Source of the DNA: Ornithodoros turicata
Taxonomy: Eukaryota > Arthropoda > Arachnida > Ixodida > Argasidae
Assembly (NCBI RefSeq): GCF_037126465.1
Contig: NC_088203.1
Coordinates: 97,464,668-97,528,667 of the forward strand
Direction of reading: 5' to 3'
Length of the DNA: 64,000 nucleotides
Position numbers and translations under genes: made by a program
The notes under the pieces: generated by a model
Database searches by the model: none
What the model was told of the DNA's origin: nothing
The model's input: the letters and a program-made list of their open reading frames with translations, nothing else
Shown here: positions 33,500 through 46,398 of the stretch, one piece after another
Layout: each line of letters opens with the position of its first letter
How positions within the stretch are numbered: the first letter of the stretch is position 1

Positions 33500-35280
33500 T
33501 AAGAATGGAGAGATGCGTTGTCAGCGCAAGCAATTGGCATACACAAGCTTCAGATTCCTTCATACTTTTCTTGGGTGTCTCTTTATTACCCTTTTTCAAT
33601 TAATGAATAAAAAAACTAATAATGTACAGTTTTCATTATGAACTTCTGACACATTCTCACGACTTATACCTAGGGTTCTGCGTTTCCGGTTTTAATCGAA
33701 AAACGCCGCGAAACATACGACGAGTGCACGCTGAGAGCATTACGATATATTTAGGGTGTTACTTTTTTGGGTTAAGACATATCAGTTTCGGAACAATTCG
33801 GGCTAAACCTGATTTCTCCCCGAATTCCAATCACGTTGTGTCACTTACGACGTAGATTATTTAGTGACAATCTACACGAATGTCAGAACAGTCCCTGCTC
33901 GAAATATCGGCGGCTCTCCTCCCGAGGCACTTCCCTTCACATTTCCTTACCAGTCAGCTAGATTTTCTACCCTTCTATGACGCAAATATTATTTGACTGC
34001 AACAATAAACAACGCGGAGTACATTTCATGCGACGACATGTAGTGCTCGTGACTGTAATTCGCGAGTTATGCATGTTTGGTCAACATATACACCTTTGAC
34101 TGGGTCCATTTGCTGGACAGAAAAAAGAACTCGTTAATACCAGAATGCATAAATAGAATCCAAGGGGGTGGGGTGAGGGATCTATTTATTTTGACTGGAA
34201 AAGTAAGCCAGAAGGAACCCCTTGCTATTCCTTGTTAAATATTTCCTTAGTGGGTAGTCATGTTCCTGTGTGGTGTTAGAGTATAATGCGAGCATCCTAT
34301 TTCACCCCGAATTACACGTATCAGAGTAGCACCTGATTCCCCTCTCATCTTGGAAAGTTCACTAGAGATATAGTTAGAGATATACACATAGAGTATAGCT
34401 ACCATATACATATACCATTATACATACTACCATTATATATGCTTATGTATTTTACTATTGTTTGTTTTCTGTTGCTTTTTTCAAAAGTTGAGTCGCTCGT
34501 TTTTTGTCAACAATTTGAGGTCCCAACACTAGTTTCTAAACCACGGGATCTCATCGTGTATATTATCTGCCTATTGTATTCTTCCTGGAAATATACTAAT
34601 AAAGAAACATAAACCACCGAAAGAGAAAGCCACAGTATCGGTGCAGAAGGACGCCAATTTGTCTCGTACCCAGCAAGAGAAGTTTGCACAGTTTCCTTTG
34701 CATGACAAAGGCGATACACAATTGAAAAGGACGGAGCGTTTGCTCTCTGAAATGTCTTATAAAGTCTTCGGACGGGCGGTGTGACTCAATTTTAGCTGTT
34801 TAGTCTTTCTGGCTGCAGCGCTCACGTATATTAGGCTCCCATATATTTCGGAGAACTGTGCCATCCTTTTACCCTGGTCTTTTGATGGCCCAGTACTTGA
34901 CTACAAAACCGTACCCCTTCCTTCTTATTAAAATACGTTCCTCTCTGGTCGCAACAGACAATCCCCTTCCATTTCTTGCGCTCTCCGTGACAAGGAAACG
35001 CTTACTCACGGAGCGATTTATGGTTATGTTGAACGCGTTGTCTTCGCTGAGGAACGGGAAATGCTGCCCACCGCGTTCTATAGGAGCTCTCAGATGGACG
35101 AAAGCCATATATCCTCTGAGCTGCTCGCCCTGGTCAGGATATTTAATGTGCCAGAGTACGCTGTAGCACAGTTTCAATAGAATGTAGCACAAATAAGATA
35201 CGCGAAATGCTTACGCGACACACTTCGAACAAGCAAAACAACGCGCAGTAGGCCATTTGAAAAGGTTCCAGGGAGCAGCG
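33500..35280. other. No gene seen
   Basis: Sequence right of the array. The similarity to the spacers fades after about 33620. An AT-rich tract with ATATAC repeats lies near 34370-34440. Open frames are short and show no recognisable motif. I see no promoter-gene arrangement. Confidence 0.5.
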
Positions 35281-35389
35281 GGCGCCCTGGCAGGGCGTGC
35301 CGGGAAATGTGGCGTGGTGGTGGTGGTCGCGGAGAAATGGCTTGCCGTTGTCGGCCTCACAGAGGTGGACAACGTCACGACTAATGCCC

Positions 35390-35612
35390 AGAGGGTATGT
35401 GCGTCCTGGGCCGACTTCTAAGGAAACTGCGCCAACATATGACTGAAAGCCCCCGTCTGAGGACCACCGGCCTCCTTCACGAACTGTAGGAATTTCCTTC
35501 CCTCTTCATCCTCTCACATGAACCTCTTTGGAATGGGGTAGGGTCCTGCACTCAACGCAGGGAAACATCCCACATCATCATCATCATCCATTCATCTATG
35601 TTGTTGTTGTTG
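35390..35612 (+). mobile_element. Partial SINE and LINE 3' end with TTG tail
   Basis: The phrase GTGCGTCCTGGGCCGACTTC is shared with the SINE at 53136-53411. Further right, GGGTAGGGTCC, GGGAAACATCCC, a TCATCATC run and TTGTTGTTGTTG (35601-35612) form the same 3' end seen at 42240-42318. Truncated mobile DNA without coding content. Confidence 0.5.
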
Positions 35613-36099
35613 AGGAAAACCCAGGAAAAAATCCAAAAAGCACAGACGGCAGTGCGGTGTAAAACGACAGCGACAGCACATACGCCAACACGACTACGAC
35701 GACGATCGGAGACGATAGGAGAAGCAAGGCATACGCGTGTTTTCCCTGACAACTCCCAACCTGCACCGTGACTGCCACAGTGGCGCTGCGCGATCTTCCA
35801 AAAACCTATTAATCGTGTACAAAGAACAGAGAGGGAAACCCGCAAAAAGGACGCAACTCAGGGAAGCCAGAGACCTTGTAGCTGATCAAGTACGTAAACC
35901 GCTGGTTTATTGGTATTAAAGGTGCACTGAAGTATAAAAATATCTCCTCGCAGAATTAAAGATAAAGTTACTTTGACAGCGATATAAAAGGAACGGGACT
36001 GATCCGCTTCGTCGTTCGTGATCTCTGCGCGGACGAAACCAACATCAGTTTACGATATTTCCTTCTCTCCTGTCCATACACACTGTCCACACACACTGT

Positions 36100-36745
36100 C
36101 AGTCACACTGTGTCCACCAACTTGGAGTCCGCGGAAAATCGCACAAACGCTTGCATGGCGTGAAACTGATGGTCGGGTGTCCAAGGGCCCAGAACCTTAA
36201 CGACATTAAATGGTCTGCCATCCAGCCGAGCTAGGGAAGCTTGTAGAGATTGTCCGTGCTGCTGATACCGTGGACAGGATAATAAGATATGTTCAGTGTC
36301 CTCAACAGTCCCACAGCTGCCACATTTGGGTGAATCCGCCTTTCCAAGCTTGTGAAGAAGACGTCGGCTGTAGGGCACGTTGAGGCGGAGCAGGTGGTAA
36401 AGTGACGCAAACGGCCCAGGGAACGATGTCGGGAAAGTAGAGGCAAGCTCCGGGTCAACTTGGTGTAGCAGCGAGGCGCGAGTCCCGCCATAGAGCCACT
36501 GTGCCTCAGCACAGTTTCTGCAGGAACTACCAGTGCTGGCAACCCTGTAGTTGCCAATGTTGTAAAACTACACGTAGAGGCGGTGGCTGCTGGACACGAC
36601 ATGTTCTTTCAGTGGATTCCAGGCACTGCGGCATACCTGGGCATGATGCGGCTGATGCTGCGGCACGCAGAGCACATCAGAAGCGTGCGTCACGACTCAT
36701 ATATTTCACCAAGTCCGACGTTAGGGCCATGTTGACTGCTTTGTG
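36100..36745 (-). mobile_element. I-group LINE 3' end with inverted 5' segment
   Basis: On the minus strand (about 36500 down to 36103) a frame reads LYGGTRASLLHQVDPEL, a LLRLNVPYSRRLLHKLG stretch, a zinc-type CGSCGTVEDTEHILLSC and a C-terminal tail to a stop. It is the end of a LINE protein downstream of RNase H. On the plus strand, starting immediately at about 36512, the adjacent segment reads AGHDMFFQWIPG and, after a one-base frameshift, HCGIPGHDAADAAARRAH, the end of an RNase H domain. The two pieces belong in order in one protein but lie head to head. This is the pattern of a 5' inversion (twin priming). The break sits by the short palindrome CTGTGCCTCAGCACAG. Confidence 0.7.
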
Positions 36746-36749
36746 TCAC

Positions 36750-38290
36750 ATCATAATAGTTCGAAGACTGTCTTCGCACATTCTGCTGAAAACAGCCCAG
36801 ACATCGACTTCAATGAGCCTGCAGTCATTGCATACGTATTCGAGAGCGGATAATTTCTTACTGCTCGGAAACACATCCAAACCGATATGGGAGCGATTTT
36901 CCAGCGTTGTGGCTCCTTTGTACAGGAAGGGAATAATTGATTAGCATGCGTGAGACATTGTATATATACATACATCAATATATTTCGTGAGGTGCATCGT
37001 TGGGCAGCGCATCTATGCACATAGCTAAGACAGATGAGTGCGCGGCAGAGGCAATCACTCTGAACGGGCAGTTCGCTTCATAATTTGAGTGGCGTACACT
37101 GTTGGAGGCTGATAAACCTCACATGAGGCTTTAAAGAGATGGGTAGCCGCTTCACTAAGTAAATATTTCCCTGTAAGAGCAACCAAAACGTCTTACTAAT
37201 TCTTTTTACACTAGCACGTCCAGCTGTTCATGAGTGATGATGAAGCAGCGTCTTCTAAAGTCTTTCTACGAAAGGACTACTGTATATTCATTTTTAGCGT
37301 TTCGTCCTTGAGCAGTGGAAGGTTCGGAAAACGTCGCGATCCATTATAAAGTTTCCGACCAGTACTTGTTGAAAGAAAGATGTTAATGAGCGATGAAGGG
37401 TCGTCCTGTTTCTCTCACTTTCTTACGACTCTCTTCGCTGGCGCTGCTCGGATATGTGTTCTTAACATATTCCCTGGTGGTATAACGGAAAACTACGACA
37501 GCGGTCTTGAAAAGGATGATGGTGCTAATGAAAGGGCTCGGCGTTGTCGGCCTCGCAGAGATCTTCTTGCAAAAGATCACGTCAGTGGTCGGACCGATAC
37601 ATGTAACTTTTTGCAAACACTTCGGGGCAATAATACGAGTAGATGTTATCCATCAGCAGAACAAGTCTGAAACTGTCGCCTATCGACTGACATATTTCAG
37701 TGGCCAATTTCCATCACGTTTACCAGATGTCTCAGGCACCGTTCTACATACGTTTGTCTCTATGTGTTTGAGAAAAAGAAAGTAGGAGAATGGCAAGTTG
37801 CGGGAAAGTCATGCTAGTTTGCAAGCGGTAGAGCACTTCAACGGCAATAGACAGTTGTTGTTCGGCGCTGCCTTGGCTAAATCTTTTGACGACTGCGTTA
37901 TTTCAATATTTCAATGTTCCTAGGCATTGCAAACTTTGTGTTCGTGTTTGTCTGTTTGGTGCTCCCTAACAGACGTTTTTACAAAGATGCGCGTGCCACC
38001 AAGCGCACGACGCAAAGCTGCATGGGAACTTTGAGGGACACTGCTCCGTCGTCTGCTTTGGTTATGGTTTACCCCGGCTGACGCTCCTCCTGCGCACGTC
38101 CTGAATGTTGTTGTTCTTCTTCTACCTCCGCCTCTGATCGTCTTGTAATGCTCTACGGCGCTTGAAGTTCCCATGAGTCCTTGCGTGTCTGTGTAAAAGC
38201 ATGCGTGTGCGTGTCTTTGAACACGTGTTCTATCAAACGGTCGTCGGGGCAGTATCGCTTGCGGTGCTGTTTCCGGGAAGTTTTTTCTTT
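36750..38290. other. No gene seen
   Basis: Only short open frames without recognisable motifs. Near 37535-37560 the phrase CGGCGTTGTCGGCCTCGCAGAG resembles repeat fragments at 35345 and 63045, so part is dispersed repeat. Confidence 0.45.
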
Positions 38291-38300
38291 TCCTAGAAGC

Positions 38301-38985
38301 AATGGGGCAGAGTTTTAGAATTGGCCTCAGTTGTTGACTTTGTTGGGGAAAATAAAGCGAATCAGCACGAGGGCAGTACTATTTTTGATGCGTGATATGG
38401 GCAAGCTTGCGCTTGTCCCATCCTACAGTTGGCAATTAGAATTAAGGATATCGGGAATAGTAGGCTAAAGCGATACGGAAGACGGGCTCACTAATTCTGT
38501 GACTCATCTAATCAGTCAACAGTACAAAAAGCGTTGCGCTCAAGTGCAAAAGAAATGGGGCAGAGTTTTAGAACTGCCTTTACTAGTTTAGGCTGCCAAG
38601 GGGGACGTCGGACAAAGTAGGAGACACGACAACAGAAACAGCTTTCGCACAGTTTTAGAACTGCCCTCAGTTGTTGACTTTGTTGGGGAAAGTAAAGTGA
38701 ATCAGTAAATTAAGGATAAAGGGAATAGTAAGCCAAAGCGTTAAGGAAGATGGGCTCCCTAATTCTGTGACTAATCTAATGAGTCAACAATACAAAAAAA
38801 AAAGACTACTTCCATAGTGTGATCCCAGTGAAGACTTCTGAGGGATGTATGGCATCGGTAGTTCCGTGGGATTCTCTGCCCTGCCTATTATAGCCTGCTC
38901 TTCTTTTTGAGGGAGGGGGCAGTAGTATTTCTTATACGTGATGTAGTCAAGACTTGCGCTTGTCCCATCCTACAGTTGCCAATAC
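38301..38985. repeat. Rearranged local direct repeats
   Basis: GTTTTAGAA and CTCAGTTGTTGACTTTGTTG occur near 38315-38345 and again near 38655-38685. The following ATTCTGTGACT and GTCAACA phrases recur in the same order. A piece with CTTGCGCTTGTCCCATCCTA (near 38410) is missing from the second copy but appears separately near 38955. It reads as a tandem duplication followed by rearrangement. No coding content. Confidence 0.65.
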
Positions 38986-39115
38986 GACCTACATAGGTAT
39001 AGTTCACCTACTTGGTGACAATACACACAGGTGGAGCTTGCTTTTGTAAGAAGGCGTACTAGCATCGCCTCGTTGCTTCACAAAAGCGCACGTGCTGTCT
39101 AACCTTGAAATTCAG

Positions 39116-42089
39116 GGAGCGATGTGAGGTGTCATCACAGCGGGAGATGACCGCAGACCACTTCTCGGAGGTGTTGACAACTTCTCTTCGTGAGTCCTCC
39201 AGACACGTACCTGTTGCAGCAGGACATACGGGCTCTAGTCCCCAGGTGGAACAGCTACGTGCTTGCCGTAGAAGAGCTGAGCGAAGAGCTCGACGCACAG
39301 GTTTACTTTCCGATATTGTCGCAGCGCGTCATTCACTTAGAGCTGTGCAACACAGGTTGAGAGCCCTTGATCGACAGCGTTGGCGCCGGTTTTGTGAGAC
39401 GCTGTCGCCCTTCAGCAGACCCGCCAGAATTTGGCAAGTTGCGCGTAGCCTGCGCGATGGCCTTCCACGCACCAATCCACTGGGGTCACTTGCTCTGATC
39501 CTCAACAAGTCTGAGGTCGACGTAGCTCTGGACTTCTGCGGAACTGTGGCGGCGGCTGCGGAAGCTGCGGGAACTGCAACGTTTCATACCTACATGGTTG
39601 AACTTCGCGAGGATCTTGATCGTATAACGCTCCCGTCGAACGCACAGCTGGATGCGGATTTTTCTCTGCCAGAGCTTAAAACTGCCCTTCGTTTGTCCCG
39701 ACCCAAATCGTCTCCTGGTGTAGACGGGATCACCTATTCAGCTCTTCGAAATCTTGGCGCTGGGGGCCTTCGAGCTTTGCTGTTTATATGCAACAGCTCA
39801 TGGAGATCTGGCCAGGTACCCGCAAGCTGGAAGGAAGCCATGGTGGTCCCATTGCTGAAGCCTGGCAAGCATCCGTCGCACCTGTCCTCTTTCCGTCCAG
39901 TTAGCCTTACCAGTTGTGTCGGTAAGGTGATGGAGCGGATGGTTCTACACAGGCTGGAATGGTGGTTGGAAAGGAATCACGTTTTCCCTGATGAGATGGT
40001 GGGCTTCCGTCGGCACCGTAGCTCAGTTGACTCCCTTATGGACCTTGTGACTGCTGTTGAAGTCGCCAAGAGCTGCAAGAGGATTGTCGAGGCTGTTTTC
40101 CTTGATGTCAAACGTGCCTATGATACGGTCAGTCACACTTATGTATTGCACACCCTCCTACGGGCTAGAGTGTCTCACAGGCTTTTTGTCTGGGTGGCTG
40201 ACTTCTTGTCCAACAGAACCATTTTCGTCCGCACTCGGGATGGGGACACGCAAAAAACAGTTTTGACCCAAGGCGTTCCTCAAGGAAGTGTATTAAGCCC
40301 CATCCTCTTCAATTTGGTTATGGCGGATATCAAGCGTTGCGTTCATCGCAAAGTTCAGCTCTCTGTATACGCAGACGATGTGTGCGTTTGGACCACAGGT
40401 AAATCAAGGCCAGCGATTCAACGCCGCCTTCAACACTCGTTGGATGCTGTTCAGCATTACTTCACCAAGGCTGGCATGGACATCTCGGCTGAGAAGACAG
40501 TTGTGCTCCCGTTCACGCGGAAACGCATGCGCGTCTTCCCTCTTTCGCTAGGCAATAATACACTCAGCCAAGTGAAGTGCCACAAATTTCTGGGTGTTAT
40601 CTTGGATGCCAATCTCTCGTGGAGCGCCCATATCAGGTACCTGGAAGCGAAAGTTCAACGCTGGACCAATGTCATTTCTCACTTCGCTGGCGCTGCATGG
40701 GGGATTGATCAGGAAGCGCTCCTATCGATTCATGGGGCATTGGTTCGGGGAACCATTCTCTACAGCCTCCCGGTCTTACATGGCATCTCAAGAACATCTG
40801 AACAGAGACTTCGGTGTATGTTGGCCAGAAGCTTGAGGATCTGCCTCGGTGTACCCCGCGCCGCTGAAACGCGCATGGTGGTGGCAGAGGCCCGCGAGCT
40901 GCCAGTAGAGGTCTTACGTCTCAGAGAAACTGTGCGCCATTATCTACGTCTCGTCGCGGAACACCGTCGTCACCCCTTGGTTTCGAAGCTCAACAGGCGG
41001 AGGCAGAGCAACATTTCTCACTGCATCGCTGCTGTAAAGCCCTTGCTACCGGCTTTTGTTGGAAGCGCAGTCGTCCCCAGGTTCCCTGCGTGGGTCTTTT
41101 CGATACCTTCGATCTCCATTACCATTCCTGGGCTCAAGAGCAAGAGGGATCACGTTGCAGCACCCGTGTTGAAACAACTTGCGTTAGACATGATGCAGTG
41201 CCGTTATCCTTCGCACACTGCAGTATTCACAGATGGGTCGACCAACTTACACGGCTCCACTGCTGCCTTTACAATCCCGACTATGTCGTCGTGCCACGCA
41301 TACCGTCTCTCGCACCGCACCTCATCTACGTCTGCAGAGTTGCATGCCATTTTGTTCTTCCTCAAGCACATTGCATCAGCCGCTATCAGCAGCTGGGTGA
41401 TATACTGCGACTCCAAGGCAGCTCTCCAGTGTATAGCGAACATGGGTATTCGTGGATCACTTGCGCCTGTGGTGGTGGACATACTGGAGGAACTAAGCCG
41501 TCTTGAGATCAGCGGGCACTCTATCTACTTCCAGTGGGTTCCTGCCCACTGCGGCATCCGCGGCAATGAAGAGGCTGACAAGGCTGCAGCAGCTGCGTAT
41601 CATTCCCGATCAAGCGTGCGGATTACCCTCCCCAAAGGCGACAGGCGAACCTTGCTAAATGATGTGGTGAGGCCTCTCGCACATGCGCAATGGTCTCGAG
41701 ACGTTCCATCAAGAGTTCTGATGCGTGAAGTGGACCCTGACTTTGGCTTCACCATGCCTTCTCGTGTGCCTCGCCATTTTGCGTCGCTGATACACAGGCT
41801 TCGTCTCGGGGTTGCATTCACCCCCCATTTCAAGCATCTGATCGGCCGCTCTGACTCGATGCTCTGCTCTCGTTGTGCTGTTTTGGCGGACACCAAGCAT
41901 GTGCTCCTCGACTGCCATCTATACACCTCCCAAAGAGCAGCTCTACAGTGTCGCCTGCAGTCGATCACGGCCGCACCACTCACATTGGCAACCATTCTCG
42001 GCCCTGGGTCTAACCAGACTGACCATCGTCAAGTTCTTGAGTATTTCAAGATTTTTCTGCGGGACACTGGTCTCCTGTCTACCCTATGA
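39116..42089 (+). CDS. LINE reverse transcriptase-RNase H protein, N-terminally incomplete
   Basis: The frame is open across the insertion boundary; the apparent start at 39105 (TTG) lies in the target duplication and is not real. Numbering from there, the order is a linker with a SRPKSSPGVDGITYSAL motif, reverse-transcriptase motifs (SFRPVSLTSCVGKVMER, VFLDVKRAYDTV, a GVPQGSVLSP motif, YADD at 422-425), and an RNase H domain with the four acidic residues in place (D710 in FTDGS, E745 in SAELHA, D769 in YCDSKA, D825 in EEADKA). A terminal zinc-type cluster CSRCAVLADTKHVLLDC follows. All catalytic residues are present; only the endonuclease is lost. RT with a downstream RNase H is the I-group layout. 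The protein would copy RNA into DNA at target-primed sites; here it is a dead insertion. Confidence 0.85.
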
Positions 42090-42318
42090 TCTGCCTGCGT
42101 ACCTGTGTGCTGTGTGTGTAGTATTTTTGTGTGCTGTGGTTTTGCCTACCGTTCTGATGTCATACTGACTCCACTGACTATCCCTATTTAGCATCGTTCA
42201 TCACCTCATCATCAGGACACATCACATCCTGCCCCATTGTGCCTTGGGGTAGTGGGCCGCACCTCAAGTGGCGAATTTCCCCATTCATTGTCATTACCTT
42301 ATTTGTTGTTGTTGTTGT
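39116..42318 (+). mobile_element. 5'-truncated I-group LINE with RT and RNase H
   Basis: Flanked by TTGAAATTCAG on both sides (39105-39115 and about 42319-42329). The 3' untranslated region ends in a TTG-repeat tail directly before the second copy. The AP endonuclease normally upstream of RT is absent, so the insertion is 5'-truncated. An uninterrupted frame of nearly 1000 codons suggests recent arrival. Confidence 0.85.
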
Positions 42319-42363
42319 TTGAAATTCAGTCTTCGCAGTAGAGTCTACTGTACCAACCGGCCC

Positions 42364-43794
42364 GTACATGCATAACATCACTTCCCACCAAGAAGCTAAG
42401 CTAAATTCCATCTTGGGAATTAGCCTCAGAATCTGCCTCGGAGTACCAAGGACGACCAGGATTTCACTCCTGCTGGCCGAAATACGTGAACCACCTACTG
42501 TAGCTCTGAGATGCCAAGAAACACAAAGACATGTTATCCGACTCCTCACTCAGCCCTCCAATCATCAGCTCATCAGAAAACTGGAAGGTCGCTACAAAAG
42601 TAATGCTGCACAGGCAGTACGGAAACTCAAAAGAAATCTGCCTAAGAAAAGGGTTCACACTCTTCAACAAGAACAGCCCTTATGGATCCTACCGCACCCG
42701 GAAGTACACACAAAAATTCCTGGAATCACTAATAAATCAGAAACTGACGTCTCCGTGCTCAAGACACTGTCCCTAGCATACTTTCAGGACACCTTCTCGT
42801 CAAGAACGGTCATCTATGCTGATGCTTCCTGTACAGGAGACAGATCTGCAAGTGCTTTTATCGCTGAAACCACGCGGAAGGGGTACAGGCTCTCACATGG
42901 CACCTCATCCACTGCTGTTGAACTACACGGTATATTCAAAGCACTATGCCACATAAAAAAATCTCACCAGAAATCTTGGCTCATCTGCACAGATTCAAAG
43001 TCCTGCTTAGTAGCCATCATCAAAAGAAGTGATTTGAATTATATGGTGTACAAAATTCTTACCACCCTCAGCGACGCCATACGGTCAGGTCACAGTGTAA
43101 CACTGCAGTGGATTCCATCCCACTGTGGTATATCAGGGAATGAAGCAGCAGACAAAACAGCCAAGGAAGCTCTAAGCAAGACCAAGCTCAGCGCCATACC
43201 TTTCTCAAAAGCTGACTCAAAAGCCTATCTAAGGAAAACGACAACACAAAAGTCCAGAGAACTATGGAAGTCATCCCTCCGACCTACTGATTATCTCTCT
43301 TTCATCGATCCCAATTTGACAGCTATCGTCCCAAGAAGCCTGGAGAGACCTCTGCAAACAGTCATCCACAGAATCCGCCGAGGTCAGCTTTATTCACAGA
43401 AAACACTCTACAGAATGAAACTCATATCAACTTCGTTATGCCGCACATGCAACACTCCGGAAGACACACTTCACATAATCATGCAGGCCCATCTTACGAG
43501 ACTCACAGAGAACGACTTCATGCTGTGCTCGATAAGCTAGACTCTCGACCTTTCAGCTTCTGCACACTATTTGGTTACTGGCGCTGAAAACAGCAACAAG
43601 TGAAAGTAATGAAAGCCCTCTGCGCATTTTTAAAAGACAGCGGTATCGCTAACCGCTATTTAGCCGTTCTCTCGCTGATGTGAAAATGAGAGAATGAAGG
43701 AAACAGTGACGCTCATTGCAGAGCGTCGCACGTTCAAGACCAGGGAGACCGCATAGCTCCAGACACCATCCAGTTAGATGAAGAAGAAGAAGAG
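42364..43794 (+). mobile_element. Second 5'-truncated I-group LINE
   Basis: Starts inside the RT-RNase H linker and ends in a GAAGAAGAAGAAGAG tail. AACCGGCCC flanks it (42355-42363 and 43795-43803), a possible 9-base target duplication. It lies only 35 bases beyond the preceding LINE. It differs clearly from that neighbour in sequence, so it is another family of the same group. Confidence 0.65.
42368..43540 (+). pseudogene. RNase H part of a LINE protein, frameshifted
   Basis: A 390-codon frame. Residues near LRICLGVPR align with the same motif in the neighbouring LINE. RNase H acidic residues are present: D152 (IYADAS), E185 (AVELHG), D209 (CTDSKS) and D262 (NEAADKT), with the PSHCGISGN motif. 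Near the zinc-type CRTCNTPEDTLH the frame breaks at about 43485: the other frame continues with a plausible C-terminus (SYETHRERLHAVLDKLDSR) to a stop near 43587. So it is a 5'-truncated copy with a late frameshift, an older insertion than its neighbour. Confidence 0.75.
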
Positions 43795-43804
43795 AACCGG
43801 CCCA

Positions 43805-45340
43805 GCTTCTACTTCATGCGTATAAATCTAGTCTATTCGGAGTCTAGCATACTTTGACTGCCCCTGTTATGACGTCATTTTCCGGATAAGATAAGGGCAT
43901 TTTATTTTGCGAAAGCGAAAACAAAAACAAAAACGGGATAATAGGTACTGCTATGCCCAGATCCCACTTGGTGACGCCAGACGCGGCGGAGGGCACGTTT
44001 TTCGTGTTCTCACCACGGACAGCTTGCCCCTATGTCTCGCGACCGACGAGACTCTTCGGGATGTCTCCTCACCCACTCTCCTTCTAGTATATTCTGTGGA
44101 TCCTTCATGTAGTGAGCACGCATTTTCTCTCATATCGGTGCTTCTGCAGCTCATTACGTTTAACTTTTAATTATCGTAATGTCTCGATCGTCAGGTAATT
44201 AAGGTGATGCGAAAAAATTGCTGCGACAACAGCGAAAACCAGCGGACGGAAAAGGAGGAGGCGTGGATTGGACATGCCACCTCATTGGCCAAGAGAACAT
44301 CAATACGAGAGCTCTCGCGAACATCGCAAAACGCCGTGGCTCGCCGGCTCTTTGGCTCGGCGTCTCTCCTCTCAGAACGCCGGATATGCACGTCTACTTC
44401 CGCCGCCTCCAAGCGACGTCGCCTCTTGCGTCATCAAGTGGGAACTGGGCATTAGGGCGTGCCCAGTTACACAGTTATACAGTCCCTAAATCAGTAATAA
44501 ATAAATAAATAACTACGCACTAGTTATCAAGTGTAGAACTAGAAACTGTATAGAAAAGCGCAGAAGTCATGTCTTCTGATTTAGGTCATGTATTCTGATT
44601 GATTCTTTATTTAGTGAAGAAAAGCAATCAAACAAACAAGCAAGAAAACGAGAGCAACAACGCAGAGAGTAAGCACTAACACAGTATCAATAGGAACATG
44701 AATGATGTGCAACTGTATGTTTCCTCAGGCGTCATATGTATCAAACCAGTTAATTGCCAACGATCAATGAAATGACGAGTCAATGTGGACCGATATAATA
44801 TAGCATATATGCAGCCGAGCTCGTGGATGAACTCCATCATGAACTCCATTTTGAGCGCTTGTGTCGTGTCTGTGTTTTGTGTGTGTCTTTGCCCATAGCT
44901 CAGGCTTCCTTCATTATGGGGATCAATATACTTGTCCACAATGTTCAACATTCTTTGAATTCTTTGAAGTCTTTCATTGGTCGAGGCATAAAAACAAAAA
45001 CAAAAAAGAAAAGAAAAAAACATTTGGAACTTCTCATGTACCGTCTTGTAATCGTGCACTATCTGTGGCTATACGTGCGCATAAACGTTAACTGATGTAG
45101 AATATATAATATAAAGGAGAAAATCGCTGAGATTAGTGTGCCAACCTTGAGACGATATTCGAAATAACTGTCGCGCCATTCGCCTCAAGCATATAAGAGC
45201 TCAACTGTTTGATGGATTCAATCCCGTCGGAACTCATTAAGCCGTCTCGACGGCAGACACCGGTTGTCGATGTTGCTTCTGAATGTAGTTCGTGCTTTGC
45301 AGTGTAATCCTCCAAGTCGTGCATAAGTCATAGTTGCTCA
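43805..45340. other. No gene seen
   Basis: Short non-conserved open frames only. An A-rich stretch with AAAACAAAAACAAAAA lies near 43918-43935 and a comparable one near 44993-45020. No recognisable protein motif. Confidence 0.45.
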
Positions 45341-46238
45341 CTCACAGTGATTTTTTTTAATCCCCACGAAGCACTTAAAGGGAGACTTCACAACCAAATG
45401 AACTTCAAGCTTATGGTATTGCCGGAAGGATTTACACGAACAGAACACAGTTGTGAAATATCTCGGTTGAGGACCAAGGAAGGACCATACCAACGATTCT
45501 TGAAATTTGAGAAGCACTGGCTCCGAGCCGCCAGCTTCGATGGAAGTACTTCTTCCTTTCTCTGGTCGGCTAACGCCACCGCGCACCGCGCAGTTTGCAT
45601 AATGGTAGAGAACGTAGCTCATGAAGCGTCGCCCGGCGCAATGGGGCGCTTGCGGCACGCTGCACTGGCTTTCATGTGCTGCTTATGCTTCGCCTTCGTC
45701 TGCCGCTAAAGTAAAGCACTCCGAGGGCAGCCGACAGCAGTCAACCTGGTTGCACACGGTCGCTCTTCGACGTTACGTCGGAGTATAGCCATGCAATTCC
45801 TGCGCTGTTTCCTGACTCGTGGAAGCCGACTAAACGTGGTGCGTACGCCAAACGACGAAGAAATGAGGTTGATTGATTGACTATTTAAAAGAAAACCAGG
45901 GAGAAATTGAACTTGTCTCCTGACTAGTTCTGCTACTCCCAAAACAAAACAACAAACAAACAAACAACAAAACAAACACGAAATGAGGTGTACTTTATCA
46001 GTGACGTTATTTCCTAGCATGTTTAAGGGACACATGTGCGATCAATGCAAAAATATGGATATTGTAGATCAGAACCTTAGGGATGCGGCTCACCGCTGTA
46101 AACAAACGAGGGTGAACAGCGTGATGTCAAAGGGACACCGACACCCCAAAAGCGCGTTTTTCGCATTACCTTGATTTCCTAACGCAACAACAACTTTATT
46201 TTGAAATGAAGAATGGGGAATGAACCACCAGCAATGCG

Positions 46239-46267
46239 GTAGAGTATCGCCCCTGGCGATACTCTAC
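46239..46267. repeat. Perfect 13-bp hairpin, first of two
   Basis: GTAGAGTATCGCC and its exact inverse GGCGATACTCTAC are separated by three bases. A second, imperfect copy starts 160 bases downstream. Both are preceded by ATGGGG or GCAATG phrases. I think they are the 3' stem-loops of truncated LINEs; that link is inference. Confidence 0.65.
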
Positions 46268-46398
46268 CCAATTGAAGTGAAATAAATCCACCGTATATAG
46301 TTAGCGGAAGGCAATACACATGATGTATTGAACGACGATGATGACACAATGATCGACATGAACAACATGATGACTAATGGACTTTATTTGCGCATGGG

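Noticed and set aside
36231..36602. 123-codon minus-strand frame
   Set aside because: It is an out-of-frame shadow of the LINE C-terminus that reads well in the neighbouring frame.
45347..45709. 120-codon plus-strand frame
   Set aside because: No recognisable motif, poor start context and overlapping antisense frames of similar length; looks like dispersed repeat sequence.
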